DNA of 6,726 bases from Frankiaceae bacterium (GTDB lineage Bacteria > Actinomycetota > Actinomycetes > Mycobacteriales > SCTD01), in assembly GCA_026786045.1 (NCBI GenBank), contig JAJAYV010000292.1:1-6726 (forward strand), written 5' to 3'. The notes under the pieces are model-generated. The model saw only the letters and a program-made list of their open reading frames with translations, made no database searches and was not told the DNA's origin. Position numbers and translations under genes: made by a program. Shown here piece after piece: positions 4,591-6,726 of the stretch (its first letter is position 1; each line of letters opens with the position of its first letter).

Positions 4591-6305
4591 CGGCCCCGGA
4601 GCTGCCGCGCGTCCTGGGCGGCCGCTACGAGCTCGGCGCGCCCATCGGCACCGGCGGCATGGCGGAGGTGTTCCGCGGCGTCGACGTGCGGCTCGGTCGC
4701 GACGTCGCCATCAAGGTGCTGCGGCCGGACCTCGCCCGCGACCCGTCCTTCCAGGGCCGGTTCCGCCGTGAGGCGCAGGCCGCCGCGTCGCTCAACGCCC
4801 GGTCGATCGTGTCAGTGTTCGACACGGGTCAGGACGAGGCCGGTGTGCCGTACATCGTCATGGAGTTCGTCGACGGTCGGACCCTGCGCGACGTGCTGCT
4901 CACCGAGGGTCGGCTGCTGCCACAGCGCGCGCTCGAGGTGACCGCCGAGGTGTGCGCCGCGCTCGACGCCGCGCACGCGGCCGGCATCGTGCACCGCGAC
5001 ATCAAGCCGGCCAACGTGATGCTCACGCGCGGCGGCCAGGTGAAGGTGATGGACTTCGGCATCGCGCGCGCTGCGTCCGACGCGTCGTCGGTGATGACGC
5101 AGACTGCGGCCGTCATCGGCACCGCGGCGTACCTCTCGCCGGAGCAGGCGCGCGGCGAGCACGTCGACGCGCGCTCCGACCTCTACTCCACCGGCTGCCT
5201 GCTTTACGAGCTGGTCGCCGGTGCGCCGCCGTTCACCGGTGACAGCCCCGTCGCGGTGGCGTACCAGCACGTGCGCGAGGACCCGCAGCCGCCGTCGGCG
5301 TACGACGAGGACCTGTCTCCGGAGATCGACGCGGTCGTGCTCAAGGCGATGGCGAAGAACCCGGCGAACCGCTACCAGTCCGCGCAGGAGATGCGCGCGG
5401 ACCTGCTGCGCGCGAGCGCCGGCGAGGCTGTCTTCGCGACCCCGGTGCTCGAGCCTTCAGCAGTTCTCGCACCGGCGGCGGTCGTGCAGGCGCAGCGCGT
5501 CGACCGCGGGCGGTCCGCGCGGCGCGGTCTTTTGTACGGCCTGTTCGGGCTGCTGCTGCTCGCTCTGGTGGTGGGGACGGCGCTGCTCGTGCGCGGTCTG
5601 CTCGGGACCGACCAGGGGCTCGTCCCCGCTCCGGCGCTCATCGGTCTGAGCCAGCGCGAGGCGCTCGCCGAGCTGCGGGCGAACGAGCTGACAATCGGCG
5701 AGGTGAACGAGGTCTTCAGCGACCAGCCGTTCGGCACCGTGCTGGACCAGAGCCCGGCCGCCGACATCCTGCTACGCGGCGGTGGCGCCGTGCAGCTGAC
5801 GGTGTCGCGCGGCGTCGAGCAGACGATCATCCCGGTCGAGGTGGTCGGGCAGTCGCGCGACGAGGCGGAGGTTCTGCTCGCCGAGCGCAAGCTGACCGTC
5901 GTCGACGCGGTGACGCGCGACGGCAACATCCCGGCGGGCACGGTCCTTGCCATCAGCCCGCAGCCCGGTACCCAGGTGCCGGTCGGCTCCGAGGTCACGC
6001 TCACCGTCGCGTCCGGCAACGTGCAGGTGCCGGACGTTCGCGGCCGGGCGCTTCAGGAGGCGATCGACGAGCTGCAGCGCACGGGCTTCTCCGTCGGCAT
6101 CGAGCCGCGCGACGACGTGGGAGCGCCGGACCGCGTGCTCGACCAGTCGCCGGTGAACGAGCTGGCCGGGCGCGGCACCTCCGTCGTCATCGTCGTGTCG
6201 CGCACCCCGCCGCCGCCGAGCCCGTCACCGGTCCCGTCACCGTCGCCCTCGGTCGAACCCTCGCCCGGTCCGTCACCGGAGTCGATCCCCTCACCGGCAG
6301 GCTGA
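4587..6305 (+). CDS. pknB: PknB-type transmembrane Ser/Thr kinase with three PASTA domains
   Basis: Sensor kinase that phosphorylates wall-synthesis and division proteins on Thr in response to muropeptides or lipid II bound outside the cell. GTG 4587 gives 572 residues. The Hanks-type kinase domain (about 14-275) has the Gly loop GTGGMAEV (21-28), VAIK with K43, HRD with D138, K140 and N143, and DFG at 156-158. Activation-loop T171 and T173 in the TQT motif match the autophosphorylation sites of M. tuberculosis PknB in position, followed by the conserved GT(A)xYLSPEQA. The juxtamembrane linker (276-313) is short and has one Thr (T285). One membrane helix lies at about 315-335, followed by PASTA units at about 345-409, 410-477 and 478-539 and a Pro/Ser tail (540-572). 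M. tuberculosis PknB has four PASTA units in 626 residues. The PASTA domains and TQT loop mark it as PknB rather than PknA, which lacks PASTA. Confidence 0.96.
   Translation: MTAPELPRVLGGRYELGAPIGTGGMAEVFRGVDVRLGRDVAIKVLRPDLARDPSFQGRFRREAQAAASLNARSIVSVFDTGQDEAGVPYIVMEFVDGRTLRDVLLTEGRLLPQRALEVTAEVCAALDAAHAAGIVHRDIKPANVMLTRGGQVKVMDFGIARAASDASSVMTQTAAVIGTAAYLSPEQARGEHVDARSDLYSTGCLLYELVAGAPPFTGDSPVAVAYQHVREDPQPPSAYDEDLSPEIDAVVLKAMAKNPANRYQSAQEMRADLLRASAGEAVFATPVLEPSAVLAPAAVVQAQRVDRGRSARRGLLYGLFGLLLLALVVGTALLVRGLLGTDQGLVPAPALIGLSQREALAELRANELTIGEVNEVFSDQPFGTVLDQSPAADILLRGGGAVQLTVSRGVEQTIIPVEVVGQSRDEAEVLLAERKLTVVDAVTRDGNIPAGTVLAISPQPGTQVPVGSEVTLTVASGNVQVPDVRGRALQEAIDELQRTGFSVGIEPRDDVGAPDRVLDQSPVNELAGRGTSVVIVVSRTPPPPSPSPVPSPSPSVEPSPGPSPESIPSPAG
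5619..6203 (+). repeat. Three tandem PASTA domains (protein-level repeat)
   Basis: Three units of roughly 62-68 residues share the pattern of a Pro-containing opening strand, an EA-containing helix, a V-x-x-Q/I-S-P turn and a closing strand ending Thr/Val-Val-Ser/Ala. The turns are VLDQSP (385-390), VLAISP (453-458) and VLDQSP (517-522). The units have diverged in DNA sequence, so this is an old domain repeat and not a recent tandem duplication. They are the presumed extracellular ligand-binding part of PknB. Confidence 0.85.
6204..6302 (+). repeat. Pro/Ser-rich tail of PknB with repeated ccgtcaccg units
   Basis: The last 33 codons encode Pro/Ser-rich sequence after the third PASTA domain. 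The 9-mer ccgtcaccg (Pro-Ser-Pro) occurs in frame at 6222-6230, 6234-6242 and 6270-6278, with a related tcaccgg at 6291-6297. Four Ser codons here are TCA, which is scarce elsewhere in the window. Local repeat slippage is the simplest cause. Confidence 0.7.
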
Positions 6306-6310
6306 CGGTG
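6296..6310 (+). promoter_or_regulatory. Ribosome-binding site and start of the HAD gene
   Basis: GGCAGG at 6296-6301, at the very end of pknB, is a modest Shine-Dalgarno match six bases before GTG 6308. The pknB stop (6303-6305) and this GTG are separated by only two bases, so the gene is probably in the same transcript. GTG 6314 is a possible later start but leaves only three residues before the catalytic Asp. Confidence 0.5.
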
Positions 6311-6726
6311 CTCGTGCTGCTCGACCTGGACGGCACCCTCATGGACCCGGCGGTCGGCATCACCCGGTGCTTCGCGCACGCGCTCACGTCGCTGGACCTG
6401 CACGTGCCGCCGATGACAGCGCTGCGCGCGCTGATCGGTCCGCCACTGCCGGACTCGTTCGCGTCGATGGGACTGACGGCACCGCAGGTCGACGACGCCG
6501 TCGCGCTCTACCGCGAGCGCTTCGCGACCACCGGCATGTACGAGAACCGCGTGTACGACGGGATCGTCGACGCGCTCGGTGGTCTCGTGGATGCGGGTGC
6601 GACGTGCGCGATCGCGACGTCGAAGCCGGAGCACTTCGCGCAGCAGATCGTGGAGCACTTCGGCCTGGCGCCGTTCCTGTCGGTCGTGGGCGGTGCGTCG
6701 ATGGACGGCACGCGGCGGCACAAGGA
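6308..6726 (+). CDS. HAD-superfamily phosphatase, 5'-nucleotidase / phosphoglycolate phosphatase-like, 3' partial
   Basis: Cytoplasmic haloacid-dehalogenase-fold phosphohydrolase; 139 residues are visible before the right edge, out of the roughly 210-220 usual for the family. Motif I is LLDLDGTL with nucleophile D6 and acid/base D8. An alpha-helical cap follows (about 15-80), with IGPPLPDSF and a YENRVYDGI segment. Motif II is ATSKPE with T104-S105. K139, in DGTRRHK at the edge, is the likely motif III lysine. The combination IGPPL-DSF, ATSKPE-FA and GASMDGTR resembles the HAD subgroup annotated as 5'-nucleotidase-like, often labelled gph. The substrate (nucleoside monophosphate, phosphoglycolate or another small phosphate ester) cannot be decided from sequence. 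It starts two bases after the pknB stop. The mycobacterial neighbours of pknB differ, so a functional link with the kinase operon is not established. Confidence 0.88.
   Translation, partial: MLVLLDLDGTLMDPAVGITRCFAHALTSLDLHVPPMTALRALIGPPLPDSFASMGLTAPQVDDAVALYRERFATTGMYENRVYDGIVDALGGLVDAGATCAIATSKPEHFAQQIVEHFGLAPFLSVVGGASMDGTRRHK

Noticed and set aside
6204..6302. Repeats at the pknB end considered as a terminator or CRISPR-like array
   Set aside because: The units are in-frame Pro-Ser codons without regular spacers, and no stable stem followed by a T run is present.
6053..6721. 222-residue minus-strand frame over the end of pknB and the HAD gene
   Set aside because: It is antisense to a PASTA domain and to clear HAD motifs; the composition (Arg, His, Glu, Gln) is typical of reverse frames in GC-rich DNA.

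Overview
The window comes from a very GC-rich genome: third codon positions are almost all G or C, and every gene start visible inside the window is GTG. The gene set and order identify it as an actinobacterium (Actinomycetia). All genes lie on the + strand and fill the window with almost no intergenic DNA. The genus cannot be told from the sequence alone.

Layout, left to right: the C-terminal part of fhaB (forkhead-associated domain, cut by the left edge); pstP (PP2C phosphatase with a membrane anchor and a Cys-bracketed Pro/Thr tail); rodA (SEDS peptidoglycan glycosyltransferase); pbpA (class B penicillin-binding transpeptidase); a pknB-type Ser/Thr kinase with three PASTA domains; and the 5' part of a HAD-family phosphatase resembling 5'-nucleotidases, cut by the right edge. 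This is the conserved actinobacterial growth and division operon (fhaA-fhaB-pstP-rodA-pbpA-pknA-pknB in Mycobacterium tuberculosis), but no pknA lies between pbpA and pknB. The downstream gene is a HAD phosphatase.

How the genes work together: RodA polymerises glycan from lipid II and PbpA crosslinks it. PknB senses wall fragments or lipid II through extracellular PASTA domains and phosphorylates wall-synthesis and division proteins. PstP reverses this, and FhaB binds phosphothreonine and links signalling to the division machinery. The HAD enzyme has no established link to this circuit.

The genes are ordinary members of known families. The most unusual feature is at the junctions. pstP/rodA and rodA/pbpA overlap by 4 nt as GTGA. 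The two junctions without a direct overlap (fhaB/pstP and pbpA/pknB) each hold a tiny ORF of 5 or 10 sense codons that itself overlaps both neighbours by 4 nt. From fhaB to pknB there is thus an unbroken chain of start/stop overlaps. The mini-ORF at the pbpA/pknB junction lies exactly where pknA sits in mycobacteria and could be the scar of its in-frame loss. I found no mobile element, CRISPR array, RNA gene, convincing promoter or terminator. No stretch over 300 bases lacks a gene.
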